From assembly GCA_903904765.1 (NCBI GenBank), contig CAIVEA010000901.1, forward strand, positions 1 to 6,507: a stretch of DNA of 6,507 bases. Direction: 5' to 3'. Origin of the DNA: an uncultured Chloroflexota bacterium. Its GTDB lineage: Bacteria; Chloroflexota; Anaerolineae; Aggregatilineales; Phototrophicaceae. Made by a program: the position numbers and the translations under genes. Of the stretch, positions 1 to 5,677 are shown in pieces (within the stretch, counting starts at the first letter, position 1; each line of letters starts with the position of its first letter). The notes beneath the pieces were generated by a model. That model did not search any database, was not told the DNA's origin, and saw only the letters and a program-made list of their open reading frames with translations.

Positions 1-597
1 AATGGCGTTTATCAGGTCGGCAAGGTTAATCGCCTGCTGATGAAGGTTGAGGATTTTTTGCTGACGACTGGTATCCGGCAGACGGTCATAATAGCGCAGG
101 AGCGTTTCCGCGCAGGCGACGATGTTGGTGATGGGATTTTTCAATTCATGGCTGACCATCGAAACGAAAGCATCTCTGGTGCGTTGAGCGTTCTTTATCT
201 CGCTGATGTCGCGCATGCTGCACACGATAGCACCGTCCTCTGCCACCACCAGTGTTACATCCACATCGAAGATGTGCCCCTTGTGGCTCTGGACGACCAG
301 TTGCAGGCGTTGCGGCTGCGGGAGGTTTTGGAGCGCCTTCGATAGCGCCTCTTGCGAGCCAACGGCAGCCAGCGTAGTGTGCGCCTTACCGATGATTTCG
401 TCCGGTTTATAGCCGAATAACTGGCAAAAAGCCGGGTTGCAAGATTCCACAATACCCGTCGCATTGAGAAGCAGAATCGCTTCGCTGAGCGTCTTGAGAA
501 TCATAGGCATCCGATGTGTGCGGGTATTCATCTTATGCGCCTGCAAGAGATGATGCGTGTGTTTAGGATTGTGATGATTTGCCAAATACGTACTCAT
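1..597 (-). CDS. PAS-domain sensor histidine kinase (HisKA type), N-terminal part, runs off left edge
   Basis: This is the first 199 codons of a sensor kinase read on the minus strand. The reading frame stays open to base 1, so the C-terminus is missing. The ATG at 597-595 is chosen because an in-frame TGA lies two codons upstream. Residues about 32-136 look like a PAS domain (AILLLNATGIVESCNPAF, then FGYKPDEIIGK, ending in MRDISEIKNAQ). Residues 141-199 are a HisKA dimerisation/phosphotransfer segment with the H-box SHELKNPITN, in which His150 is the predicted phospho-acceptor. The ATP-binding domain should lie outside the window. No membrane segment is visible, so the part seen is probably cytoplasmic. 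The first 28 residues carry seven histidines (8, 9, 13, 15, 16, 21, 28). HisKA kinases usually pair with regulators unlike the adjacent LuxR type, so its partner may lie further left. Family assignment is firm; the signal is unknown. Confidence 0.88.
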   Translation of the reverse strand, partial: MSTYLANHHNPKHTHHLLQAHKMNTRTHRMPMILKTLSEAILLLNATGIVESCNPAFCQLFGYKPDEIIGKAHTTLAAVGSQEALSKALQNLPQPQRLQLVVQSHKGHIFDVDVTLVVAEDGAIVCSMRDISEIKNAQRTRDAFVSMVSHELKNPITNIVACAETLLRYYDRLPDTSRQQKILNLHQQAINLADLINAI

Positions 598-606
598 TGT
601 TCAGTA

Positions 607-614
607 CCCCCCCC
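607..614 (-). promoter_or_regulatory. G8 homopolymer in the ribosome-binding region of the PAS kinase
   Basis: Eight consecutive C on the plus strand read as G8 on the coding strand. The tract ends 9 nt before the ATG at 597, and no other purine-rich Shine-Dalgarno candidate is visible nearby. It may serve as an imperfect ribosome binding site. Homopolymers of this length can change length by slippage, which would alter initiation spacing; that is inference. Confidence 0.4.
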
Positions 615-627
615 ACTATTAATAGAG

Positions 628-666
628 GGTTGTCGTCGTGCCCATTTGTAAAATTACACGACAACC
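628..666. repeat. 9-bp perfect inverted repeat in the PAS kinase leader
   Basis: The arm GGTTGTCGT (628-636) is exactly complementary to ACGACAACC (658-666), with a 21-nt spacer. A shifted pairing of GTCGTG (635-640) with CACGAC (657-662) is also possible, so two alternative hairpins compete. It lies 31 to 69 nt upstream of the kinase start. It could be an operator or a 5'-UTR hairpin. No run of T follows on the minus strand, so a terminator is unlikely. Confidence 0.5.
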
Positions 667-741
667 GTATATGTAATCGAATAACAATAGACAATCGCGT
701 CAATAGGTAATAATTTCTGTAGCCATTACAAGTAAATGTAA
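647..741. repeat. Cluster of TGTAA/TTACA half-sites
   Basis: The pentamer TGTAA or its complement TTACA occurs five times in 95 bp: 647-651, 654-658, 672-676, 726-730 and 737-741. Two pairs form dyads: TGTAA-AA-TTACA at 647-658 and ATTACA-AGTAAA-TGTAAT at 725-742. These could be half-sites of a DNA-binding regulator upstream of the PAS kinase. The stretch is AT-rich, so chance is a real alternative. The rest of the 598-848 gap holds no gene that I can support. Confidence 0.3.
666..694 (-). promoter_or_regulatory. Possible sigma70-like promoter of the PAS kinase
   Basis: On the minus strand TTGTCT (689-694) and TATACG (666-671) are separated by 17 nt. Each matches four of six consensus positions. 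The predicted start near 659 falls inside the inverted repeat at 628-666, which would place that dyad at the initiation site. The match is weak and the region is AT-rich, so this is a tentative call. Confidence 0.25.
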
Positions 742-774
742 TAGGCACTTTCATTTTAGCATGATGCGGATAAG

Positions 775-798
775 GTGTCCTTCCGTAGGGATACGGAA
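775..798. repeat. Short palindromic element between response regulator and PAS kinase
   Basis: TTCCGTA (781-787) and TACGGAA (792-798) form a perfect 7-bp stem with a GGGA loop. GTGTCC at 776-781 can alternatively pair with GGATAC (789-794) through one G-T pair. It lies 51 nt past the stop codon of the response regulator. No T-run follows on either strand, so it is not a typical intrinsic terminator. Its core GTAGGGATACGG resembles GTAGGGACACGG in the element at 5559-5586 (11 of 12 bases, opposite strand), suggesting a degenerate copy of a dispersed repeat. Confidence 0.4.
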
Positions 799-848
799 AT
801 CTGCTGCGGCAGCGTTAAGGTTGAGATGATGACGAAGATGAAGGCGGG

Positions 849-1484
849 TTATTTCAGCAAGCCGCGCTGCATCATATAGCGCAGAACTTCATTCTGGCTT
901 TTCAATCCCAGTTTGTGCTGCATATTCGCCCGATGTGTTTCGACGGTTCGTACCCCGATGACGAGGCGTTCGGCAATTTCGGCGTTGGTGTGGCCTTCTG
1001 CCACCAGTTGCAACACCTCACGCTCGCGGCGGGTGAGCAGTTCATACGAATCGGATACCGGGCTGCCGACTGTTTGCAAATACTGGTCAATTTTTGGCAG
1101 GTCTTTAGAGAGATAGATTTGTCCTTCCAGCACATCCCGGATCGCCTGAATCAATTCGCTGCTGCTGGATTCTTTGAGTAGATAAGCTGATGCGCCGAGG
1201 CGTAAACTTTCCACCACATAGGCTTCGTTGGCGTGCATTGAAAGCACAATGATTTTGATAAGCGTGTTCGTCTGGCGCACACTGCGGATGACATCCAAGC
1301 CGTTCATACCGGGCATGACCATATCCACAATCAGAATGTCGGGCTTGAGTTTTTCGACCAGATCAACGGCTTGGAGGCCATCATTCGTTTCGCCGATGAC
1401 AAAGAAACCGGATTGTTCTTCTAGTAGTTTATGCAGTCCTTGCCGTAAGATGAGATGGTCATCTGCCAGCACGATCCGAATCAT
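849..1484 (-). CDS. NarL/LuxR-family two-component response regulator
   Basis: This 211-residue DNA-binding response regulator is full length for the NarL family. The N-terminal receiver domain (about 2-120) shows the acidic pair Asp8-Asp9, phospho-acceptor Asp54 in LIVDMVMPGMNG, conserved Ser82 in VLSMH and Lys104 in LLKE. The LuxR-type helix-turn-helix (about 147-207) has LLTRREREVLQLVAEGHTN and the recognition-helix region VRTVETHRANMQHKLGL. Phosphorylation should change dimerisation and promoter binding. The ATG at 1484 has a strong Shine-Dalgarno. The gene begins 15 nt after the stop of the upstream HisKA_3 kinase, the normal partner class for this family, so the two are very likely co-transcribed and cognate. 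It contains no cysteine. Target genes are not shown by sequence; the divergent sulfur operon is a candidate. Confidence 0.96.
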   Translation of the reverse strand: MIRIVLADDHLILRQGLHKLLEEQSGFFVIGETNDGLQAVDLVEKLKPDILIVDMVMPGMNGLDVIRSVRQTNTLIKIIVLSMHANEAYVVESLRLGASAYLLKESSSSELIQAIRDVLEGQIYLSKDLPKIDQYLQTVGSPVSDSYELLTRREREVLQLVAEGHTNAEIAERLVIGVRTVETHRANMQHKLGLKSQNEVLRYMMQRGLLK

Positions 1485-1491
1485 GACCCGA

Positions 1492-1496
1492 CCTCC
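1492..1496 (-). promoter_or_regulatory. Strong Shine-Dalgarno for the response regulator
   Basis: GGAGG on the minus strand lies 7 nt before the ATG at 1484 and 3 nt past the stop codon of the preceding kinase (1500-1502). This arrangement supports the chosen start and translational coupling of the kinase/regulator pair. Confidence 0.75.
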
Positions 1497-1499
1497 ACA

Positions 1500-3623
1500 T
1501 TACGATCTAAGTGGGATGTGAGTAGTGATGATTGTTCCTGCGCCCGGATGGGATTCGATCTCGCAATTCCCTCCGACGGTTTGAGTGCGTTCACGTAGTC
1601 CGAGTAAGCCAACGCTGTGTCTCGAAGTTTGCACAGCAGCGTTGAACCCCTTCCCTGTATCTTCGATTTGTACCGAGAGCATATCGTCCGCCACCCACAG
1701 ACGCACTGCGACAGATTCCACACCGGCATGTCGGGCGACATTGGTCAACGCCTCCTGCACGATGCGGTAAATGGTGGTTTCGATCATGACCGGGAAGCGC
1801 CGCTGTACTTCACCATATTCAAAATCAACCATAATGGATGTTTGCTGCATGTACTGGGTGAAATGCCACACCAACGCCGGAACCAGCCCCAGATCGTCTA
1901 GCATGGAGGGACGCAAATCCAGCGAAAGTTCGCGCACGCGGCGCGTGAGATCATTCACCAGTTGGCGCGATTCGGGCAGGTTGGAAGGCGTGTTCAGCAT
2001 CAAACTGAGGGCGGTCAGCATTTGCCCCACTTCATCATGGAGTTCGAGCGCGATATGGCGGCGCTCGGTTTCCTGCGCTTCCACAATCGCTGCCGATAGC
2101 GCCTGAAGCTGCTCGTTCTTACTGCGAATGGTTTCCAGCAATTGTGCATTTTGCAGGGCGATCACCATCTGCGCCGAGATTTCGCGCAAAATCTCCTCAT
2201 GCTCGTCGGTGAAATGGTCAGGTGTGGTGGAGACGAGGCGGAATGTGCCGATGATGATCTTCTGGGAGATCAGCGGGGCGATCATAACAGCCCGCCCCCC
2301 TACGGTTTTCAACTGTTTTTTGAGTTCCGAAACTGGATCGCTCTCTTGTAAATCGGCAACCCGCACGATTTTGCCAGCCCGCAGGGCGATGTACAGCGGG
2401 ATGGTGCCGGATTCAAAGGGTGCTTCCACAATAGGGATTTGCGGTGGATTCAGTGTGGTGCTGAGAATGCGGGCGCTATCTTCATTCCAGAGCGTGATGG
2501 TCGCGCCAGTACAGGGGATGAGCTGATGAATATCCACCAGAATAGCATCCCCAATTTCCTGTGCGGATTGCGCTGCGAGGATGCGCTTGTCAATCTGGTG
2601 CAGCACGGTCAGACGCTGGTTCAGCCGTTTAGCTTGCGCTTCGGCTTGTTTGCGGGCAGAGATGTCCAGCGCGATCACCTGCACAGCGGGTTTGCCCCTA
2701 TAGCTGAGAGGGGCAGCGGTCACTTCCACCTCCACCGGGCTACCATCTATACGCTGGTAGAGGTCGTCAGTGGGATACAGGCCGGTTTCGCCTTGCAGCA
2801 TCTTGCCGATGCGCTGGCGGGCAACCTCCCATGTGTCCGGGTGGACAATCGCGCTGATCGGTTTGCCGTTCAATTCGTCTTTGCTAGTTGCACCTAGCAA
2901 CCGTAAAGCAGCCTGATTGACGAATTGCAGCGCCCCATCCTGATGAATGCCAATGGCATACGGTGACGTTTCCACCAGTAGCCGGTAACGTTCTTCACTT
3001 TCGCGCAGGTCGCGTTCTTGCTGGTATTGCGCGGTGACATCGGTGAAGGTCGCCACCACCTCGCGGATGCTGCCATCTTTGGCGATGAGGGGGGTGGCGT
3101 TTACTTCCAGCAGGATGCGCTTACCGTTTGACCATTCAATCGCGTGATGGACGTTATGAACAGGCTGGCGTGTAAGCATTGCCTGAGCGAAAGGTAGATC
3201 GGCATCTGAAAAGGGCTGACCCTCGTAAGCGGTGATTTTCCATTCGGGCGCGTTATACATCTGTCCGGTGATCTGATTGCGCGTTAATCCCAGAATGGCG
3301 ATGGCCTCAGTATTGGAATAACGAATTGTGCCATCCGGTGAGAGGATGGCGATTCCAACCGGGCTGTTCTCTCGCTCTTGTGTCAGTTCGTGTTCGGTCT
3401 GCTGGCGGCGGCGCAGTTCCCTTGAGGTGAGTACGTAGATCAGGATGGTGGTTACTAACACAAACCCCAGTCCTTTGAAGGTGCTAATCTCGCCTTGCAG
3501 CACGGAATTATCTCGGAGCAAGTCCCGCACCACATTGTCGGAGACCAAAATCCAAAATTCCGCTAAGCTGAAGTAAATCAGGCTGATTTGAATGTCAAAG
3601 CGTTTGAATAGATTGTGCATCAT
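1500..3623 (-). CDS. Membrane-anchored PAS-PAS-GAF sensor histidine kinase (HisKA_3 / NarX-DesK type)
   Basis: This is a complete 707-residue sensor kinase. Two hydrophobic segments (about 12-28 and 51-67) flank a motif like WILVSDN and FKGLGFVLVTTILIYVL, an N-terminal anchor I recognise from other PAS kinases. PAS domains follow at about 84-200 and 210-325, the second entered through ESEERYRLLVETSP. A GAF domain spans about 340-500. A coiled stretch leads into HisKA_3, with ERRHIALELHDEVGQ and predicted phospho-acceptor His529. The HATPase domain (about 612-706) has the N-box around Glu624/Asn628, G1 at EDTGKGF (654-660) and G2 near GLLGLRER (672-679). All catalytic motifs are intact. It should autophosphorylate and pass phosphate to the regulator encoded 15 nt downstream. 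The start is one of two consecutive ATGs (3623 or 3620), with only a weak GAG-type ribosome site. The ligand is unknown. Only Cys371 (GAF) and Cys687 are present. Confidence 0.95.
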   Translation of the reverse strand: MMHNLFKRFDIQISLIYFSLAEFWILVSDNVVRDLLRDNSVLQGEISTFKGLGFVLVTTILIYVLTSRELRRRQQTEHELTQERENSPVGIAILSPDGTIRYSNTEAIAILGLTRNQITGQMYNAPEWKITAYEGQPFSDADLPFAQAMLTRQPVHNVHHAIEWSNGKRILLEVNATPLIAKDGSIREVVATFTDVTAQYQQERDLRESEERYRLLVETSPYAIGIHQDGALQFVNQAALRLLGATSKDELNGKPISAIVHPDTWEVARQRIGKMLQGETGLYPTDDLYQRIDGSPVEVEVTAAPLSYRGKPAVQVIALDISARKQAEAQAKRLNQRLTVLHQIDKRILAAQSAQEIGDAILVDIHQLIPCTGATITLWNEDSARILSTTLNPPQIPIVEAPFESGTIPLYIALRAGKIVRVADLQESDPVSELKKQLKTVGGRAVMIAPLISQKIIIGTFRLVSTTPDHFTDEHEEILREISAQMVIALQNAQLLETIRSKNEQLQALSAAIVEAQETERRHIALELHDEVGQMLTALSLMLNTPSNLPESRQLVNDLTRRVRELSLDLRPSMLDDLGLVPALVWHFTQYMQQTSIMVDFEYGEVQRRFPVMIETTIYRIVQEALTNVARHAGVESVAVRLWVADDMLSVQIEDTGKGFNAAVQTSRHSVGLLGLRERTQTVGGNCEIESHPGAGTIITTHIPLRS

Positions 3624-3634
3624 ATACTCAAATT

Positions 3635-3656
3635 ATTGCGAATTAGGTTTCGCAAT
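3635..3656. repeat. 8-bp perfect inverted repeat in the kinase leader (possible operator)
   Basis: ATTGCGAA (3635-3642) and TTCGCAAT (3649-3656) are perfectly complementary around a 6-nt spacer. The element lies between the minus-strand -10 box (3668-3673) and the kinase ATG (3623), so it would fall just downstream of the transcription start. A 22-bp dyad here suits an operator, for example for autoregulation. A small 5'-UTR hairpin is the alternative. Confidence 0.5.
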
Positions 3657-3667
3657 CATCTCACTTA

Positions 3668-3673
3668 ATTATA
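3668..3673 (-). promoter_or_regulatory. -10 box of the kinase/regulator operon
   Basis: The minus strand reads a perfect TATAAT, 44 nt before the kinase ATG. No good -35 is found at 16-18 nt spacing (CACTAA at 17 nt), which suggests activator dependence or a non-consensus promoter. Confidence 0.45.
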
Positions 3674-3680
3674 TACGGGA

Positions 3681-3713
3681 AATGCGCTCATTAGTGTGAT
3701 AGTCCAATGCGCT
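3681..3713. repeat. AATGCGCT direct repeat between the divergent -10 boxes
   Basis: AATGCGCT occurs at 3681-3688 and 3706-3713, 25 bp apart start to start. An inverted CGCATT lies at 3755-3760. Both full copies sit between the two divergent -10 boxes, upstream of both transcription units, where activator sites would be expected. Their role as binding sites is inferred from position and exact repetition only. Confidence 0.35.
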
Positions 3714-3734
3714 GCGATCCAGCCGGGTTGCAGC
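3711..3734. repeat. Imperfect dyad abutting the rhodanese promoter -10
   Basis: Outer arms GCTGC (3711-3715) and GCAGC (3730-3734) are perfectly complementary. Inner bases 3716-3720 and 3725-3729 pair at three of five positions, with the other two being G-T. The loop is four bases. The element fills the -35 to -10 interval and ends directly against TATAAT at 3735, a good position for a repressor operator. No regulator can be named from it. Confidence 0.4.
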
Positions 3735-3740
3735 TATAAT
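3735..3740 (+). promoter_or_regulatory. -10 box of the rhodanese/persulfide dioxygenase operon
   Basis: A perfect TATAAT lies 45 nt before the rhodanese ATG. At 17-nt spacing the -35 would be CTGCGA (3712-3717), which matches TTGACA at three of six positions. The strong -10 with a weak -35, plus the dyad covering the spacer, suggests regulated transcription. Confidence 0.5.
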
Positions 3741-3785
3741 GCATGTGTTTGTACCGCATTCCCCCGTAGTGAAGGATAGTCTGGG

Positions 3786-4115
3786 ATGACCGCTTTACAA
3801 CCTGTTTTCCAAAACCTGTTCATCGAAGTTTACCGCGCTCAAATTGCCTTGAGCGATCATGTGCTGCTGGATGTGCGCGAAGATGATGAATGGGCGATGG
3901 GGCATATCCCCGGCGCGTTGCACATTCCTCTGTACGACCTGCCGGAACGCTTGAGCGAAGTCCCGCAGGGTATGCCGGTGGTGGTGATGTGCGCCTCTGG
4001 TGTTCGCAGCCTCTACGGGGGGCAATTCTTGGTCGAGAACGGCTTTGCTGAAGTCTATAATCTGGAAGGTGGCATTTCAAGCTGGGCACGCAAAGGATTA
4101 CCTATCGAACGCTGA
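3786..4115 (+). CDS. Single-domain rhodanese (sulfurtransferase)
   Basis: This is a complete 109-residue cytoplasmic rhodanese-domain protein. It shows the N-terminal signature LLDVREDDEWAMGHIPGALHIPL (about 27-48), the active-site loop CASGVRS with catalytic Cys69 and Arg74, and the C-terminal signature VYNLEGGISSWARKGLP (90-106). Cys69 is the only cysteine. Such proteins accept sulfane sulfur as a Cys persulfide and pass it to thiols, cyanide or protein partners. The ATG at 3786 has AAGGA at 3772-3776, 9 nt upstream. The next gene, a persulfide dioxygenase fusion, begins 21 nt after the stop, so the two very likely form an operon. A role in moving persulfide sulfur to or from that enzyme is inferred from context. 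The physiological acceptor cannot be told from sequence. Confidence 0.94.
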   Translation: MTALQPVFQNLFIEVYRAQIALSDHVLLDVREDDEWAMGHIPGALHIPLYDLPERLSEVPQGMPVVVMCASGVRSLYGGQFLVENGFAEVYNLEGGISSWARKGLPIER

Positions 4116-4121
4116 GGAGGT

Positions 4122-4127
4122 GGGAGG
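4122..4127 (+). promoter_or_regulatory. Shine-Dalgarno for the persulfide dioxygenase fusion
   Basis: GGGAGG lies 9 nt before the ATG at 4137 and fixes that start. A second GGAGG at 4116-4120, immediately after the rhodanese stop, is too far upstream (16 nt) to be the main site. The 21-nt gap between the genes is purine-rich throughout. Confidence 0.6.
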
Positions 4128-4136
4128 GCAAGCAAG

Positions 4137-5531
4137 ATGCTGCTGAAATATTTCTATGATCGGGCGTTGGCACAGGCTTCGTATCTGGTGGGGTGCGCCG
4201 CTACCGGAGAGGCGCTGGTGATTGACCCCGCCCGCGACATCCGCCCGTATCTACAGGCGGCGGCAGAAGAAGGGTTGCGGATTACACACGTCACCGAAAC
4301 GCATATCCATGCCGATTTCGTCAGCGGCCTGCGCGAATTGGCCGCTGCCACCCGCGCAACGATGCTCATCAGCGACATGGGCGCTGCCGACTGGAAGTAC
4401 GCTTTCGCCGATGCGCCTGATGTGGTGCGCTTGCAGGATGGCGCGACATGGATGGTGGGCAATATTCGTGTGCAAGCCATCCACACCCCCGGTCACACGC
4501 CGGAGCATCTTATCTTCCAGATCACTGACACAGCGGGGGCAGATCGCCCGATGGGGCTGTTCACGGGCGATTTGCTGTTCGTGGGGACGGTTGGCCGCCC
4601 CGATTTGCTGGAGAAAGCGGCGGGTGTTGCGGGTACGGCGCTGGTGGGTGCGCGGCAGCAGTTCGCCAACATCGGGCGATTGCGCGACATGCCGGATTAT
4701 CTGCAAGTCTGGCCGGGGCATGGTGCGGGGAGCGCCTGTGGCAAGGGGTTGGGCGCAATCCCTTCGACCACGCTCGGCTACGAAAAGCTGTTCAACCCCG
4801 CTTTTCATATCCCGACAGAAGAAGCGTTCGTGGCGTGGCTGCTGGACGGGCAACCGGAAGCGCCGCGCTACTTTGGGCAGATGAAGCGCGTGAATCGGCA
4901 GGGCGCGGCGCTGCTGGATACCCTGCCTGCCCCGGTGCAACTGCCCGCTACCGATCTGCCCGCACGCGCCGCTGATTCGTTGGTGATAGATACCCGCCCG
5001 CTGGAGGCGTTCGCCCGCCAGCATGCGCCCGGCACGGTGAACATTCCCGCCGACAGCGGCAGCTTTAACACCTATGCCGGCTGGTATGTGGATTTTGCCG
5101 CGCCGACCTATCTGGTGGCCGATCCCGCTGATCTGCCGCACATTCTGTCGCTGCTGCGGGCAGTGGGTGTGGACAACATCCCCGGCTATTTTATGCCGGA
5201 GGCGGTGGCCGGATGCACGGGGAAGATTCAGATGGTCAAGCCGCGCACGGCGCAGATGTTGATACGCGATCAGGGCGCGTTTTTGCTGGATGTACGTAGC
5301 GCGGACGAGTTCGCTTCCCATTACATCCCCGGCGCGGTGCATATCCCGATGGGCTACGTTCCGGCGCAGCGGCATTCGCTGCCGACGGATGTGCTGCTGA
5401 TCGTGCAGTGCGGCGGCGGAACCCGTTCGCAGGTGGTCGCCAGCTTGCTCCAGCGCGAGGGATTCACCAACGTGCTGAACATGGCGGGCGGGATTGACGG
5501 CTGGGAGCGCGAAGGCTTGCCGCTGGCGTGA
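4137..5531 (+). CDS. Metallo-beta-lactamase persulfide dioxygenase fused to two rhodanese modules (CstB/BLH-like)
   Basis: This complete 464-residue enzyme has no signal peptide or membrane segment. The N-terminal half (about 1-255) is an ETHE1-type metallo-beta-lactamase fold: THIHADF (His56, His58, Asp60), HTPGHTPEH (His120), TGDLLF (Asp145) and PGHG (His195). By family analogy His56, His120 and Asp145 bind the mononuclear iron that oxidises a persulfide to sulfite. The first rhodanese-like module (about 270-350) starts with VIDTRPLEAF but has YLVADPADLP where the active loop should be, so it lacks a catalytic Cys. The second (about 366-464) has the full loop CGGGTRS with Cys425 and the ending NMAGGIDGWEREGLP. 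This dioxygenase, pseudo-rhodanese, rhodanese order matches S. aureus CstB, which converts persulfides to thiosulfate. The 21-nt link to the single-domain rhodanese supports a shared sulfur-oxidation or detoxification role. Exact substrate and product are inferred. Confidence 0.93.
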   Translation: MLLKYFYDRALAQASYLVGCAATGEALVIDPARDIRPYLQAAAEEGLRITHVTETHIHADFVSGLRELAAATRATMLISDMGAADWKYAFADAPDVVRLQDGATWMVGNIRVQAIHTPGHTPEHLIFQITDTAGADRPMGLFTGDLLFVGTVGRPDLLEKAAGVAGTALVGARQQFANIGRLRDMPDYLQVWPGHGAGSACGKGLGAIPSTTLGYEKLFNPAFHIPTEEAFVAWLLDGQPEAPRYFGQMKRVNRQGAALLDTLPAPVQLPATDLPARAADSLVIDTRPLEAFARQHAPGTVNIPADSGSFNTYAGWYVDFAAPTYLVADPADLPHILSLLRAVGVDNIPGYFMPEAVAGCTGKIQMVKPRTAQMLIRDQGAFLLDVRSADEFASHYIPGAVHIPMGYVPAQRHSLPTDVLLIVQCGGGTRSQVVASLLQREGFTNVLNMAGGIDGWEREGLPLA

Positions 5532-5558
5532 ACTGCAACCTTGTTGTGAGAGACAGAT

Positions 5559-5586
5559 GGACACGACCTGCGCCGTGTCCCTACGA
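5559..5586. repeat. Palindromic intergenic repeat with 7-bp stem
   Basis: GGACACG (5559-5565) and CGTGTCC (5574-5580) form a perfect stem with an 8-nt loop, 27 nt after the persulfide dioxygenase stop. No T-run directly follows (TTTT only at 5601-5604), so it is at best a weak terminator. On the minus strand it reads GTAGGGACACGG, nearly identical to the core of the element at 775-798. A dispersed palindromic repeat is the better reading. Confidence 0.5.
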
Positions 5587-5604
5587 ACCCCGCGCCCGCC
5601 TTTT

Positions 5605-5656
5605 CCCCCTCGCCTAGCTGTACTCAGCGGTTGGGAGAGGGGGCAGGGGGTGAGGG
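5605..5656. repeat. C-rich/G-rich palindromic repeat upstream of coaBC
   Basis: CCCCCTC (5605-5611) pairs perfectly with GAGGGGG (5637-5643). Inside, GCTG (5617-5620) pairs with CAGC (5625-5628) around a 4-nt loop. A G-rich tail runs to 5656. The minus-strand start CCCTCACCCCCTGCCCCC resembles dispersed intergenic repeats I have seen in GC-rich bacterial genomes, Chloroflexota among them; I cannot verify that here. It lies 21 nt before the coaBC start and might also act as a terminator-like or leader hairpin. Confidence 0.45.
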
Positions 5657-5677
5657 TAAAATAATGAGGAATACCCG

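Noticed and set aside
40..412. Plus-strand frames of 101 and 68 codons at the left edge
   Set aside because: They are antisense to the PAS/HisKA kinase, whose frame encodes an intact H-box.
563..754. A 63-codon minus-strand frame in the gap before the PAS kinase
   Set aside because: It has no ribosome binding site, overlaps the kinase start in another frame, covers the dyad-rich leader, and its product resembles nothing I know.
781..798. Intrinsic terminator of the response regulator operon
   Set aside because: The stem is only 7 bp and AT-containing, and no T-run follows on the minus strand, so it is better described as a palindromic repeat.
4251..5564. A 437-codon open frame on the minus strand opposite the persulfide dioxygenase
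   Set aside because: It is antisense to a gene with clear catalytic motifs, its translation is rich in Arg, His and Gln with no recognisable domain, and it arises from GC-biased codon use.
5657..5662. TAAAAT as a -10 box for coaBC
   Set aside because: No -35 is found at suitable spacing, and the start site would fall on the ribosome binding site, leaving almost no leader.
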